From Xenorhabdus japonica (GTDB lineage: Bacteria > Pseudomonadota > Gammaproteobacteria > Enterobacterales > Enterobacteriaceae), in assembly GCF_900115195.1 (NCBI RefSeq), contig NZ_FOVO01000026.1:1-51422 (forward strand): a stretch of DNA of 51,422 nt, given 5' to 3'. This document shows positions 28,901 to 38,037 of the stretch, one piece after another (position 1 is the first letter of the stretch; every line of letters starts with the position of its first letter). The translations under genes were made by a program, and so were the position numbers. The notes under the pieces were generated by a model, which ran no database searches, was not told the DNA's origin, and was given only the letters and a program-made list of their open reading frames with translations.

Positions 28901-29610
28901 TGATGATGGAAGCCGTGCGTTCACTGGAAGTGGAATGGCAAGACACCGTAGTCAAACAGTACAAAACCTATCTGGCGGGCCGCTACCCATTCAACCCTAA
29001 TGTCCGTGAAGAAGTGCCATTGAGCGAGTTTGACCGCTTCTTCCGGCCGGGTGGGACACTGGATGCCTTCTATCAGCAGAGCCTGAAACCGTTTGTGGCA
29101 AATAACCTGACCATAGGCACTGACGGCAAGATGTTGATCCGTCCGGACGTGATGAAACAGTTGGAAGTGGCGAACCGCATTCGCACCACCTTCTTTACAC
29201 CACAAAACGGCCTCGGTGCCCAGTTCGCCATCGAACCGATGAGCCTGACCGGCAATAAACGCCGTGCCTTGCTGAACCTTGATGGTCAGCTGGTGGATTA
29301 CTCCCACGGACGCAGCAACGTAGCACGTTTGATCTGGCCAAACTCAATGCGTACAGGCACAGAAAGCAAACTGACCCTGATGCCGGCGAAAAGTAATCAG
29401 GCACCGCGTTCCACCAGCTTTAGCGGCCCGTGGGCACAGTTGCGGCTGATTAACAGCGGCAAACTGACCAACATCCAGCCGGGCTTCTTTGACGTACGTT
29501 TCAATGTCGATGGCGGTGAGGTGACCTACCGCATCTATATGGATGAATCGGACAACCCATTTGCGGGCGGACTGTTCAGTCAGTTCAAACTGCCGGACAC
29601 CCTTTATTGA
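25984..29610 (+). CDS. tssM: T6SS inner-membrane core protein TssM (IcmF)
   Basis: A 1208-aa TssM (IcmF/VasK). It spans the inner membrane three times (about residues 31-50, 69-87 and 460-482) and reaches through the periplasm to TssJ. The cytoplasmic domain between the second and third membrane segments contains an intact Walker A, GSQKSGKT at residues 147-154, so nucleotide binding is likely in this member. The periplasmic part carries the IcmF-related region and the C-terminal DUF1215-type beta domain ('GPWAQLRLINSGKL'). Length is typical. It is the last gene before a terminator-like hairpin at 29649. Confidence 0.96.
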   Translation: MKWPSLSSLAPLKSALPALAKFKSLPRLKALMTLILALIPCLLLIAIWWWGPEWKVRSDYPLESLAARWLATAIIIMVVLFWIGMKAWRRLRTLEKLNLDVELKVVDPVRVDIEHQDRYLDHWKSQLQRHLDTHNYLYERPWYMVIGSQKSGKTSLIKEGYKLSEIAAPEYLRQDGELPLMLRCWLGEKAVIIDPKGQLIDQPVPLNSDKPQINSRLWESLLNWLTENRQRQPLNGIILTVDTLRLLTDNREQRERYVREIHQRLQDIRLTFHSQLPLYLVMTKIDLLHGFEPMYQSLDRKLRDQILGVTFSLNNRDEKAWHSELEQFWKQWMNNLNTAMPDMMLNNVDANQRSALFSFTRQVQGLYSYIVQMLEDILYNDEHQRSTLRGVYLTSAHQVGQMDDLFTQSASAQYHLGSQAFPTWPAGDTLPYFTHSLFENVLLAEPNLAAENRIWLSRNRRQLYTFSTISALVIMAMWGGWHYFYQKNYRAGEEVLAQVKNFLSVPPPKGDDHYGNLQLPLMNPIRDATLAYGNYHDNKSFLTDMALYQGDRVGPYVAKTYLKLLEQRFLPSLMQGLLDDLNQAKAGSEEKLEILRVMRMMEDKSKRNNGLVTQYMRERWSKEFMGQRGVQDSLLTHLDYALDSTDWKEKRDKGEQDAIDRFAPFVKPIHQAQQELKTLSVKQRVYQNLRIKAQDALAAPINLRDQIGPSFDSVFVVSNEKRLVVPQFLTRHGLMDYFVQQGEQLVELTAMDSWVLNIEQSNKEKHSEVGASQNNDKNKSHDDYSQADQNMIKDEITELYQAEYTATWRAAMNNLEVRDFDDLPQAISAIEQVISGEQPIKRALQILSDNTNPPMINSSLSSKEKGLLLDKEDYKLLNRISHGFAAETGVLIEHGDKGSTLQSVYQKLMALHRYLLAIQNSPVPGKAALQAVQMRLDKNNSDAIFEVQQMAKNLPEPLNRWIGDLAEQAWRVVMMEAVRSLEVEWQDTVVKQYKTYLAGRYPFNPNVREEVPLSEFDRFFRPGGTLDAFYQQSLKPFVANNLTIGTDGKMLIRPDVMKQLEVANRIRTTFFTPQNGLGAQFAIEPMSLTGNKRRALLNLDGQLVDYSHGRSNVARLIWPNSMRTGTESKLTLMPAKSNQAPRSTSFSGPWAQLRLINSGKLTNIQPGFFDVRFNVDGGEVTYRIYMDESDNPFAGGLFSQFKLPDTLY

Positions 29611-29648
29611 TATGAAGACCTTCTATTGAAGGAAAGTACCTCAATTAA

Positions 29649-29679
29649 CCACCCCTTGCCTTCGGGCGGGGGTTTTTTT
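29649..29679 (+). terminator. intrinsic terminator-like hairpin inside the T6SS cluster
   Basis: A G+C-rich stem (CCCC...GGGG with an inner GCC-TTCG-GGC tetraloop) followed by seven Ts at 29673-29679. It lies 38 bp after tssM and directly before the AAGGAG ribosome binding site of the VasL-like gene. It probably lowers read-through from the core operon into the vgrG-rhs effector part. Confidence 0.75.
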
Positions 29680-29696
29680 AAGGAGAAAAGCCAGAT

Positions 29697-31097
29697 ATGA
29701 GCGGGCACCCTGAAAATCTTATCATCCGGGCGGGCGGCAGTCCGCTGAACCTGCCGGAATTTGCCGTTATCCGCGATGAAATCAACAAAACCAGCCACCC
29801 GGCGCAACCGGAAGTGAACTGGCCGCTGGTGGAATCCCTGTCCCTGACGATATTCAAAACCAACGGCGTCGATTTACAGACGGCGATCTACTACACATTG
29901 GCACGCATGCAATTGAACGGACTGGCAGGGTTCACCGAGGGCTGTGAACTGCTGGCGGGAGTTATCGTCAGTGAATGGGATGCCCTGTGGCCGCCCCAGC
30001 CGCAAGTGCGTACTGACTTGCTGGAATGGTTCTATTCCCGCACCGGCAGTGTACTGCGCCAACAAGATTTTGCCGCCAGTGACCTGCGGATGATTTACCG
30101 TGCCGAACGGGCACTTCAACTGATTATCGACCGGTTACAGCAATCCGACCTGAAACGCCTGCCGCGCGTGGAAAATCTGTTGTGGTTCTTCCAGAACGCA
30201 GCGAAAAAACTGGAAAAGCCACGACAGGCCGCCAAACCGGCATCGCAGTCGGTGCAGATGCCGCCGCTGGTTTATCTCTCCCAGTCAGAGACGGAGCCGG
30301 ATATGCCACCGCCGCCTCCGCTACCTCGTCATGATCCTCAACCAGCGACCGATAATAACCAACAGAGGGTAAGGGTACAGTTTCCCGAACAACCGCCGAA
30401 GGGGTTAAGTGCGTGGCAGGGTTTTGGCCTCGGTGCCCTGTTGGGTGGGTTGGTGTTGGTGGGGAGCTGGTTGTTGTTCTACAAGCCGTTGCAACAAAAA
30501 CTCAACGCCATCACCGACCAACCGGCGGGAGCCCGGCTGGCGTGGCTGTACCAGCCCGAACTGGAACGCTATCAGAACCAGTTGGATCGGTTGGCGGAAG
30601 CATCGCCACTGGCTACGTGGGAAAACGCCCGTACGGTAACCGGAACGGCAGAGCAACGTTGGCCCACGTCACCGGATCAGCGGAATATCACCCGTCAGTG
30701 GGAGCAGGAGATGACCGCCCGTATTGACAGCGTGCCCTTAAAAGGCAGCTGGAATGCGACCCGCGACCAACTTCAGCAACTGGCGGACAAAATTCTGTTG
30801 CAGGAGCGTACCCGTGGTAGTTTCACACTGTCCTACCTGAAAACCGCCATCTATGACATCCAGCGCAGCCACGGCAGTGAAGTCCCACTGGAAGAACTGC
30901 TGCGCCAGCTGGGCATCTATGCAGCAAAAGGGGACACGGTACCATCGGTATTGCTGAAAAATATTGATGAACGTTTTAACGCCCTGCTTGGCCGTTATGA
31001 CCGGCTGCGACAGGCGACAGAAAACCAGAACAAAAACGAAACCGAACGCCAGGCCAAAGATCATCAACAAACCGTCACCCTTGACGGTGGGCATTAA
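29697..31097 (+). CDS. VasL-like T6SS protein (ImpA_N domain with membrane anchor)
   Basis: A 466-aa protein with an N-terminal ImpA_N domain (about residues 10-160: 'LTIFKTNGVDLQTAIYYTLARMQLNGLAGFTEGCELL' region and 'EWDALWPP'), a Pro-rich linker, one membrane segment at about 246-267 (G-F-G-L-G-A-L-L-G-G-L-V-L-V-G-S-W-L-L), and a C-terminal VasL-type helical domain. It is related to TssA but membrane-anchored, like VasL and TagA-type proteins; TagA has been shown in E. coli to hold the distal end of the sheath at the opposite membrane. That role here is an inference. It starts straight after a terminator hairpin with a strong AAGGAG site and leads into vgrG 15 bp later. Confidence 0.85.
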   Translation: MSGHPENLIIRAGGSPLNLPEFAVIRDEINKTSHPAQPEVNWPLVESLSLTIFKTNGVDLQTAIYYTLARMQLNGLAGFTEGCELLAGVIVSEWDALWPPQPQVRTDLLEWFYSRTGSVLRQQDFAASDLRMIYRAERALQLIIDRLQQSDLKRLPRVENLLWFFQNAAKKLEKPRQAAKPASQSVQMPPLVYLSQSETEPDMPPPPPLPRHDPQPATDNNQQRVRVQFPEQPPKGLSAWQGFGLGALLGGLVLVGSWLLFYKPLQQKLNAITDQPAGARLAWLYQPELERYQNQLDRLAEASPLATWENARTVTGTAEQRWPTSPDQRNITRQWEQEMTARIDSVPLKGSWNATRDQLQQLADKILLQERTRGSFTLSYLKTAIYDIQRSHGSEVPLEELLRQLGIYAAKGDTVPSVLLKNIDERFNALLGRYDRLRQATENQNKNETERQAKDHQQTVTLDGGH

Positions 31098-31112
31098 TCA
31101 GGGAGACACCTC

Positions 31113-33038
31113 ATGTCAGTGAAAAAGAGCATTGCGAAACTTCAGAAAGGGCAGTCACTTGTCCAGCAGGGACAGCAGGCCGTCAGTATGTTGGGTGGTG
31201 GGGGCGGTGGCAGTACACCGAGCGGACTGCAATTTACCCTGACGGCAGGTGGTTTGCCACCGCAGACCTTTGTCGTCACCGATTTCACCCTGACGGAAGG
31301 CTTTTCCCAGCCGTTCCACCTGAATGTGGGGCTGGCCAGTGCCGACCCGGCCATCGATTTTCCGGCGGTACTGGATCGTACCGCCACCCTGACCATCCTA
31401 CAGGAAGGGGTTGAGCAGCGCAGCATCACCGGCATGGTCGCCCGCTTCGAGCAAGGTAACACCGGGTTGCACCAGACCACCTACCAGATGACTATCTGCC
31501 CTGACCTGTGGCGCACGACTCTGCGCCAGAACTCACGCATCTTCCAGCAGCAGGATATCGCCACGATTGTCACCACCATCCTGAAAGAGCACGGCATCCG
31601 TGACGTGGTGTTCAGCCTGCGCCATCCGCATCCTGAACGGGAATTCTGCGTCCAGTATCAGGAAAGCGACTTTGTGTTCCTGCAACGGCTGACCGCCGAA
31701 GAGGGTATCTTCTATTTCTTTGAATGTGGCAGCGGGCGTAACACGCTGGTGTTTGCCGATGATGCCGGCTCCGTTCCGACGGGCATTGTTGTTCCGTATC
31801 AGCCGGGGGACGCCAGCACATTGGGCGAACCTTCCGTGGACAGCCTGACATGCAGTGCGCAGGTACGTCCGGCACAGGTAGAGCTTAAGGATTACACCTT
31901 CAAAAATCCGGCCTGGGCGGCGGAATTCCGCGCGCAGATGAAGGAAGAAACTCTGCAAGAGATGTACTACGAGCACTACGACTACCCGGGGCGCTTTAAG
32001 GACGAAGCCCACGGGGAAGCCTTTACCCGCTACCGCCTCGAAGCCCTGCGCAACAACGCGGTGATGGGACAGGGCAGCGGTCACGCCATCGCCGTGCAAC
32101 CGGGTCGGTTGTTCACTCTGACCCATCACCCGCGTCCTGACCTTAACCAGCCGTGGCAGGTAGTGGGCGCGAGCCACACCGGCAGCCAGCCACAGGCATG
32201 GGAAACCGCGTCCGGCGATAGCGGCACCACGCTGCACAGCCATTTCAGCTTTATCCGCCATAACCAGAGCTGGCGCCCGACCCCGCCGCCGAAACCCACC
32301 ATTGACGGCCCGCAAATCGCCAAAGTCGTCGGCCCGGCGGGGGAGGAAATCTTCTGTGACCAATACGGCCGCATCCGCCTTCAGTTCCCGTGGGATCGCT
32401 ATGGGCGCAGCGACGACCACAGCTCCTGCTGGATACGGGTGACCCAACCGTGGGCCGGCCAAGGCTGGGGCATGCTCGCCATCCCGCGTATCGGTCAGGA
32501 AGTGGTGGTGGACTTCCTGCACGGCGACCCGGACCAGCCTATCGTCACCGGCCGTACCTATCACGCCAGCAACATTCCGCCGGGTACCCTGCCGGGCAGC
32601 AAAACCCAAATGGCGTTCCGCTCCAAGACCCATAAGGGAGAGGGATATAACGAATTGCTGTTTGAGGACTCGAAAGGCAGTGAAAAGCTGTCAATGCGTG
32701 CGCAGAAGGATATGGAAACAACAGTTCTCAATGATCGCACTACCCGCGTGTTACACGACCACACAGAAAGCGTCGGTCACAATCAAGTGATTACTGTGCG
32801 TGAGGAGCGGCATAAGGAAGTGATTGGCAAGGAAGTGAGTAGTATTGGTGAACGGCAGATAACGGTGGAGAAAACAAGTGCGCTCAGTGCTAAGGGCGAA
32901 ATCACCATCCAGTCGGTTGAAGACAGTATCAGCATCAGCAATACCAAAGGCAGCATTTCGATAGACAAGGAAGGGAACATCCATATCACTGGGGTCTCTG
33001 TGATTATCAATGGTCAGAAGGTAATCATGCTGAACTGA
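31113..33038 (+). CDS. vgrG: T6SS spike protein VgrG (TssI)
   Basis: A 641-aa VgrG. The trimer caps the Hcp tube and carries effectors. The gp27-like base domain (about residues 40-400) includes 'YQESDFVFLQRLTAEEGIFYFFE' and the gp5 OB-fold has 'FCDQYGRIRLQFPWDRYG' and 'WGMLAIPRIGQEVVVDFLHGDPDQPIVTGR', all split here for reference. The C-terminal 110 residues are beta-helix needle repeats ending I-M-L-N, with no added toxin domain, so it is a carrier spike. An unusual Gly-rich stretch (S-M-L-G-G-G-G-G-G-S-T) precedes the base domain at about residues 25-36. With the next two genes it forms a vgrG-eag-rhs effector module. Confidence 0.97.
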   Translation: MSVKKSIAKLQKGQSLVQQGQQAVSMLGGGGGGSTPSGLQFTLTAGGLPPQTFVVTDFTLTEGFSQPFHLNVGLASADPAIDFPAVLDRTATLTILQEGVEQRSITGMVARFEQGNTGLHQTTYQMTICPDLWRTTLRQNSRIFQQQDIATIVTTILKEHGIRDVVFSLRHPHPEREFCVQYQESDFVFLQRLTAEEGIFYFFECGSGRNTLVFADDAGSVPTGIVVPYQPGDASTLGEPSVDSLTCSAQVRPAQVELKDYTFKNPAWAAEFRAQMKEETLQEMYYEHYDYPGRFKDEAHGEAFTRYRLEALRNNAVMGQGSGHAIAVQPGRLFTLTHHPRPDLNQPWQVVGASHTGSQPQAWETASGDSGTTLHSHFSFIRHNQSWRPTPPPKPTIDGPQIAKVVGPAGEEIFCDQYGRIRLQFPWDRYGRSDDHSSCWIRVTQPWAGQGWGMLAIPRIGQEVVVDFLHGDPDQPIVTGRTYHASNIPPGTLPGSKTQMAFRSKTHKGEGYNELLFEDSKGSEKLSMRAQKDMETTVLNDRTTRVLHDHTESVGHNQVITVREERHKEVIGKEVSSIGERQITVEKTSALSAKGEITIQSVEDSISISNTKGSISIDKEGNIHITGVSVIINGQKVIMLN

Positions 33039-33159
33039 TCTCACTCATACTGGCAAGCAGGCCGATAACAAAGCGAAGTCAGCCAGAGAAATCTTATTAT
33101 GCCCGGGCTGAATAAAACTAATGAACTGAATACGTTGAAAAGAACGAAAAGGAAACACC

Positions 33160-33579
33160 ATGAGCGCACACCCTTACCAGATGAACGAAGGTACCTTGAC
33201 TGTCCCGGCAAACTGGCGTGATGAATCCATGCACGTCTTCGTGCTACCGGATGACAGTGGAGTCAATCTGGTGATTAACCGTACACCCGTACCTTTGGGT
33301 ACCGATACAGCAGCCTATTACGAACAGACATTAGAACAATTTCGTACCCACTTACCGGGTTATCTGGAGCATCAACGTCTGGAAATGACGCTCAGTGGTG
33401 AGGTGGCATGGCGTTTGGATTACCAATGGCAAAGTCCGGAAGGTGAAATGCACCAGACTGTGGTGTTGCAAATTCGGGGCAGCCAATTGCTGGCTTTTAA
33501 CCTGACTTCACCAAAGCCGTTTGATGCGGGACAACGTGATGCTCTGTTGGCAGTGGTGACCAGTTTTCAGGCCGTATGA
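33160..33579 (+). CDS. Eag chaperone of the Rhs effector (DUF1795/DcrB-like)
   Basis: A 139-aa DUF1795 protein of the EagR/EagT6 type. Such proteins wrap the N-terminal transmembrane helices of prePAAR effectors, keep them soluble and load them on VgrG. The DUF1795 pattern is clear: 'YQMNEGTLTVPANWRDESMHVFVLP' at the start, 'LPGYLEHQRLEMTLSGEVAWRLDYQW' in the middle, and the closing 'RDALLAVVTSFQ'. It ends 12 bp before the rhs gene, whose product has the prePAAR motif and membrane helices such chaperones serve, so partnership is well supported by context. A GAAAAGGAA site precedes the ATG. Confidence 0.92.
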   Translation: MSAHPYQMNEGTLTVPANWRDESMHVFVLPDDSGVNLVINRTPVPLGTDTAAYYEQTLEQFRTHLPGYLEHQRLEMTLSGEVAWRLDYQWQSPEGEMHQTVVLQIRGSQLLAFNLTSPKPFDAGQRDALLAVVTSFQAV

Positions 33580-33591
33580 TGGGAGGCCAAT

Positions 33592-36500
33592 ATGGGACTG
33601 AGTGATGAAATTGTAACGAGGATTGCCCGCGTGGGTGCGACTCACGCGGGAATGAAAGTGATGTCACCTTCTCTGCCAAGAGGTCCGGCAGCAGCCCGCG
33701 AAGGGGATCCAATCCAGCATTCCAGTTTTCTGGGCGCACTGGCGGGTGCCATTGCCGGCGCATTGATTGGGGCCGCCGTTTTTGCTGCTGCATCCGCACT
33801 GGTCGTGGGCACGGGCGGGCTGGCGACAGCGGCAGTACTGGCACTTGGCACTGCGGGAACTCTGGCATTGGGTGGGCTTATCAGTGATGTCAGCTCGGCG
33901 GTGACGAACATGGTGAACAGCTTCGGTTCACCTGATGGTACGATAACGTCAGGTTCATCCAACGTGAAGATTGAGGGTAAACCGGCTGCTCGGGCTACCG
34001 TTGACTTAGCCGCGTGCAGCAAACATCCGCCGCCATTGATCGCACAGGGTAGTGAATCGGTCTTTATCAACGACCAGCCAGCCGCGCGAGTGGATGACAA
34101 ATTGGTCTGCGGTGCCACCATCAAGGGTGGCGCGAGCACGGTTTTCATTGGTTCTGGTCAGGGGACTTACCTGAAAATCGAGGAAGAGTTTTCTGGCTGG
34201 CAGCGTGCTTTGTTGATTGCAGTCGAATTTGTAGTACCACCCTCGCGGGGACTGGCAAAAGGCATTGGAAAACTGCTGACTAAAACAGGCCGGCAGGCTG
34301 TGGTGAGGGGCGCACTTAAGGGCGCGAGAAAGGTTGGGGAGGTTATACGGGGCAAGACTCTGAACTGTACCAAAATCGCCTTCAAGGAAACCAAGGGCTT
34401 GAAGCGTTATTGGTCCAGCACAAAAAAATTCTTTACCGGTGATCCGATTGATGTCACGACCGGTGCGTTGTTTGACCAGCGCACGGATATTGAACTGGGA
34501 CAAACGGTACCGCTGCAATTTATACGCAGTTGGTCACCAGGACAACGGGGATTGTTAGGGGAAAACTGGACGGATAGCTTCTCGGTATGTGCGATAGCGA
34601 CTGGAGACCGGATAGAAATTCTTACTACGGAAGGGGCCTCGCTGTATTTTGCCTTGCCGGAGAGCGTTGACCACAGTGTCAATCCAGAACATCCTGATTT
34701 TACCTTGAGCCGTGAGACACAAGGTTATGTGCTGACGGAACGGAATAATCCGGTTCGAAAATATTTTTCATTGTCTGTCCTGACAGAGAAATCTGAGCCA
34801 ACGGGGGCCTTGCGCTGGCTGCTGACTGAACACCGTGACCGCAACGGGAATACGGTGCATTTTCACTATAATGACACCTATAAGTTAGTGAATGTCACTC
34901 ACAGCGATGGCCCTGAACTGGTGTTGTTGTATAGGGAGGATGGGTTACTAGCAGAAGTTCGTCGCAGCGACAATGGTCTGAATGAGGTGATGGCACGGTA
35001 CGGTTACCACACCAATGGCTGGCTGGCAGATGCGGACAGTCTCCAGCAGTTTCATTTATTCTATGACTATAACGAACAGGGCTTGATTAGCCGCTGGTCT
35101 GATGGTGACCAGACGGCGGTGGATTATCGTTATGATGTGCAGGGACGCTGTACCGACAGTGTGGGCAGTGGTGGTTTTTACCCTGTTAAACTGACTTATG
35201 AATCGGGTATCACCCGTTCAACGTCACCACAGGGACATACCACCACTTGGCATTACAATGAAGAACAGCAGGTTACCCAAGTAGAGACACCGTGTGGTCA
35301 TATTACCCGTTATGAATATGATGAGTGGGGAAACTTGCGGCGACAGATTTTGCCGGAAGGGCAGGTGCTGACGCTGGCTTATCTGGCGGATACGGGGCTG
35401 GTAACAGCGTTTACCGATGCAGCTGGAGCCACATGGAAATATCACTATGATGAGGTTGACCAGCTTATCAGTATGACTGACCCGCTTGGCCGTGTCTGGT
35501 GGCAGCAATATGATGACAAAGGCAACCCAGAATGCTTTATTGCGCCCGATGGCAGCAAGACCACCCTGACCCGCAATGAATTTGGATTGGTTATCGCTGC
35601 CGAAGACGACGAGGGGCACAAACGAACGTGGAAATATGACGAGCATCAGCGGTTGACTCAGCTCTTTGATGAAGAGAATCGCAGCTTGCGGCTGGGTTAC
35701 GACAGCCATGACCGGTTGCAACGGCTTGCTTCAGGCGGCGGGGCACTGTGGTTATGGGATTATGACCGTCATCATCGGGTATCTTTAAGTAACCGCCCTA
35801 ACAACAGTCTGGAAAGTTTTCGTCATGACCGCCACGGCAATCTGACCGAGTGGACTGATGCCCGCGGCGTGAAATGGCATATCGAATACGGGCCGTTTGA
35901 CTTACCCGTGGGACGGATGGATGGCGAGGGTCACCGCTGGCAGTACCACTATGACCTTGACAGCCTGCAACTGCTGGAGGTCACTAACCCACAGGGAGAA
36001 AGCTATCGCTATACTCTGGATGCCGACGGACGGGTGGTTACCGAAACCGACTATGCCGGAACACAGTGGCACTATGCGTATGATGGCAATGGCCACTGCA
36101 TTGAGAAACGGGATGCGCTGAATACGATCACGCGTTTTGAGTACGATGCAGCCAGTCGTATGACCGCAATGCACACGCCCGAAGGCACCACCACTTACCG
36201 TTACGATATTCTAGGGCGATTGCTGGAAGTGATTGCTCCTAACAGTACGCCGCTGACGTTTGAATACGATGACCAGGATCGCATCGTGAAAGAAACGCAG
36301 ACTCACGGTGATATCCAGCGTGATTACCCCAACAGCGCAATCGTTGAAAGCACATATCGTCCGGTGACAGGCCAGCGCTGGCAGGTGAAAACCGAAGCCA
36401 ACAAAGTCGGCGAGTTGTGTCGATTCAGTTTCAATAACGAACATACACTTACTCTTGAGCGGGATGAAGACGGACACGAATGGCATCGTCAGTCGGATAA

Positions 36501-38019
36501 AGGCTTCATCCTGCGCCAGGAACATTCCCTGATGGGGCAGTTGACCGCACAACGTGCCGGACGCAACACCGAATTCTTTGAAGCCTATGAAGTCGCGGAT
36601 ATTCCGCAACCGACACTGGCAGGATTGGACAGGGAATACCGTTACGACGCCGCGCTCAATCTGGTGGCAGCTAATGACGAACGGCAATGGCTGCGTTATG
36701 TGGTTAATGGCAATGGACAAGTGATCTCAGTCAGTGATGGTGAACGTTTGCGGGAGCATTATCAGTATGATGCGTCCGGTTACCCGTCCCGCCGTTTTGA
36801 TGGCCTCAATGAGATTGATGGGGAACGGCTGTACCAGAAAGGCCACCGGTTACGCCAGCTGGGTCAGCATCTGTTTGAGTATGATGATGCCGGGCGGATG
36901 ACCGCCCTGCAGCTGTGGCAGGCAGGCCACCGCCCGCAGCTGACCAGGTTCCGCTGGAACAGCCAGAACCAGCTGATTGGGGTGCAGACGCCGGGCGGCC
37001 AGCAGTGGGAGTATCGTTATGATGCCTTCGGGCGGCGCACGGAGAAAGCGTGCGAACGGGCAGGCCTGCGCACCACGTATTTGTGGGACGGGGACGTGCC
37101 GGCGGAAATCCGCGAATACCAGCACAACCGCTTGCACTGTATCCGCCACCTCGTTTTTGATGGCTGGCAGTTGCTGGCCCAGCAGGTGCAGTTCTTTAGC
37201 CTGAACCCGGAAAACCGGCATGAGCTGCTGGCCGGAGAGGTGCAGATGCAGTATGCGGTGTGCGCACCGACCGGGGAGCCGCTGGCGTTGTTTGATGCCG
37301 CGGGGCACCGGGTCTGGCGCCAGCCGCCGCAGAGCCTGTACGGGCTGCGTCTGGGGGTGTTGGGGGAAAATGCCGAGCTGAATCCGGGGCTACAATTCGC
37401 CGGGCAGTGGCTGGATGAAGAGAGCGGGTTAGTCTACAACCGGTTCCGGTATTACTCGCCAGTGGCGGGGCAGTATCTGACGCCTGATCCGATTGGGCTA
37501 ATGGGCGGTGAGAATCCCTATGCCTATGTTCATAATCCATCAACATGGGTTGATCCAATGGGACTGGCAGGATGTCCTTGGGAACAAATTGATAGGTTTA
37601 GATCTAGAACCCGATTGCCAGTTCTTGGCAACAGAGTCCCTGCTCCTAATGATGGATTACAAACTGTTGCTTTTGTTTCCATAGGAAACCGTAAATTCTT
37701 TGGTATGAATAGGCAAGCTATTCCAGGGTTGGAGTACGCAGCTAAGCGTAAAGAGTGGTTTAGAAAAATATACAAGAGTACTGGTGTAGAACCATCAACA
37801 ATTTCAAAAGCTGCCGCAGACGCTGAAGGGCTTGCATTAGTCCGAGCTTATGAACGAATAACAAAAAGTGGCGGAAAGATGCCAAAAGAAGTCACGATGT
37901 TTGTTGACCGCCCGACATGCGATTTTTGTAAGAACTATTTACCACTGCTAAGAGAATCAATGGGGATTGAGAAACTGGTTGTATATAATAAAGGCGTTTC
38001 TAATCCATTGATATTCTGA
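33592..38019 (+). CDS. rhs: PAAR-Rhs T6SS effector with deaminase-like C-terminal toxin
   Basis: A 1475-aa polymorphic toxin. A prePAAR motif (AAREGDPIQH, residues 34-43) and two hydrophobic helices (about 45-65 and 75-97) precede a PAAR spike-tip domain (about 112-190). Residues 280-1327 are the Rhs cocoon with many YD repeats, closing with the core signature D-P-I-G-L...N-P-S-T-W-V-D-P-M-G-L at about 1299-1325, where self-cleavage releases the tip. The last 148 residues are the variable toxin. They contain D-A-E (1410-1412) and T-C-x-x-C (cysteines 1443 and 1446), the zinc and catalytic motifs of the deaminase superfamily with Asp in place of the usual His, so nucleic-acid deamination is likely. 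Base composition drops sharply to A+T-rich at the tip. From 36799 onward the gene lies in the 7-kb duplicated segment. Confidence 0.93.
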   Translation: MGLSDEIVTRIARVGATHAGMKVMSPSLPRGPAAAREGDPIQHSSFLGALAGAIAGALIGAAVFAAASALVVGTGGLATAAVLALGTAGTLALGGLISDVSSAVTNMVNSFGSPDGTITSGSSNVKIEGKPAARATVDLAACSKHPPPLIAQGSESVFINDQPAARVDDKLVCGATIKGGASTVFIGSGQGTYLKIEEEFSGWQRALLIAVEFVVPPSRGLAKGIGKLLTKTGRQAVVRGALKGARKVGEVIRGKTLNCTKIAFKETKGLKRYWSSTKKFFTGDPIDVTTGALFDQRTDIELGQTVPLQFIRSWSPGQRGLLGENWTDSFSVCAIATGDRIEILTTEGASLYFALPESVDHSVNPEHPDFTLSRETQGYVLTERNNPVRKYFSLSVLTEKSEPTGALRWLLTEHRDRNGNTVHFHYNDTYKLVNVTHSDGPELVLLYREDGLLAEVRRSDNGLNEVMARYGYHTNGWLADADSLQQFHLFYDYNEQGLISRWSDGDQTAVDYRYDVQGRCTDSVGSGGFYPVKLTYESGITRSTSPQGHTTTWHYNEEQQVTQVETPCGHITRYEYDEWGNLRRQILPEGQVLTLAYLADTGLVTAFTDAAGATWKYHYDEVDQLISMTDPLGRVWWQQYDDKGNPECFIAPDGSKTTLTRNEFGLVIAAEDDEGHKRTWKYDEHQRLTQLFDEENRSLRLGYDSHDRLQRLASGGGALWLWDYDRHHRVSLSNRPNNSLESFRHDRHGNLTEWTDARGVKWHIEYGPFDLPVGRMDGEGHRWQYHYDLDSLQLLEVTNPQGESYRYTLDADGRVVTETDYAGTQWHYAYDGNGHCIEKRDALNTITRFEYDAASRMTAMHTPEGTTTYRYDILGRLLEVIAPNSTPLTFEYDDQDRIVKETQTHGDIQRDYPNSAIVESTYRPVTGQRWQVKTEANKVGELCRFSFNNEHTLTLERDEDGHEWHRQSDKGFILRQEHSLMGQLTAQRAGRNTEFFEAYEVADIPQPTLAGLDREYRYDAALNLVAANDERQWLRYVVNGNGQVISVSDGERLREHYQYDASGYPSRRFDGLNEIDGERLYQKGHRLRQLGQHLFEYDDAGRMTALQLWQAGHRPQLTRFRWNSQNQLIGVQTPGGQQWEYRYDAFGRRTEKACERAGLRTTYLWDGDVPAEIREYQHNRLHCIRHLVFDGWQLLAQQVQFFSLNPENRHELLAGEVQMQYAVCAPTGEPLALFDAAGHRVWRQPPQSLYGLRLGVLGENAELNPGLQFAGQWLDEESGLVYNRFRYYSPVAGQYLTPDPIGLMGGENPYAYVHNPSTWVDPMGLAGCPWEQIDRFRSRTRLPVLGNRVPAPNDGLQTVAFVSIGNRKFFGMNRQAIPGLEYAAKRKEWFRKIYKSTGVEPSTISKAAADAEGLALVRAYERITKSGGKMPKEVTMFVDRPTCDFCKNYLPLLRESMGIEKLVVYNKGVSNPLIF

Positions 38020-38037
38020 TGCATAAGGAGAATTAAG

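Noticed and set aside
31533-32633. A 366-aa minus-strand open frame opposite vgrG
   Set aside because: It is fully antisense to a well-recognised VgrG, has a low-complexity Arg/Ala-rich composition and no family features; long antisense frames are common opposite G+C-rich codons.
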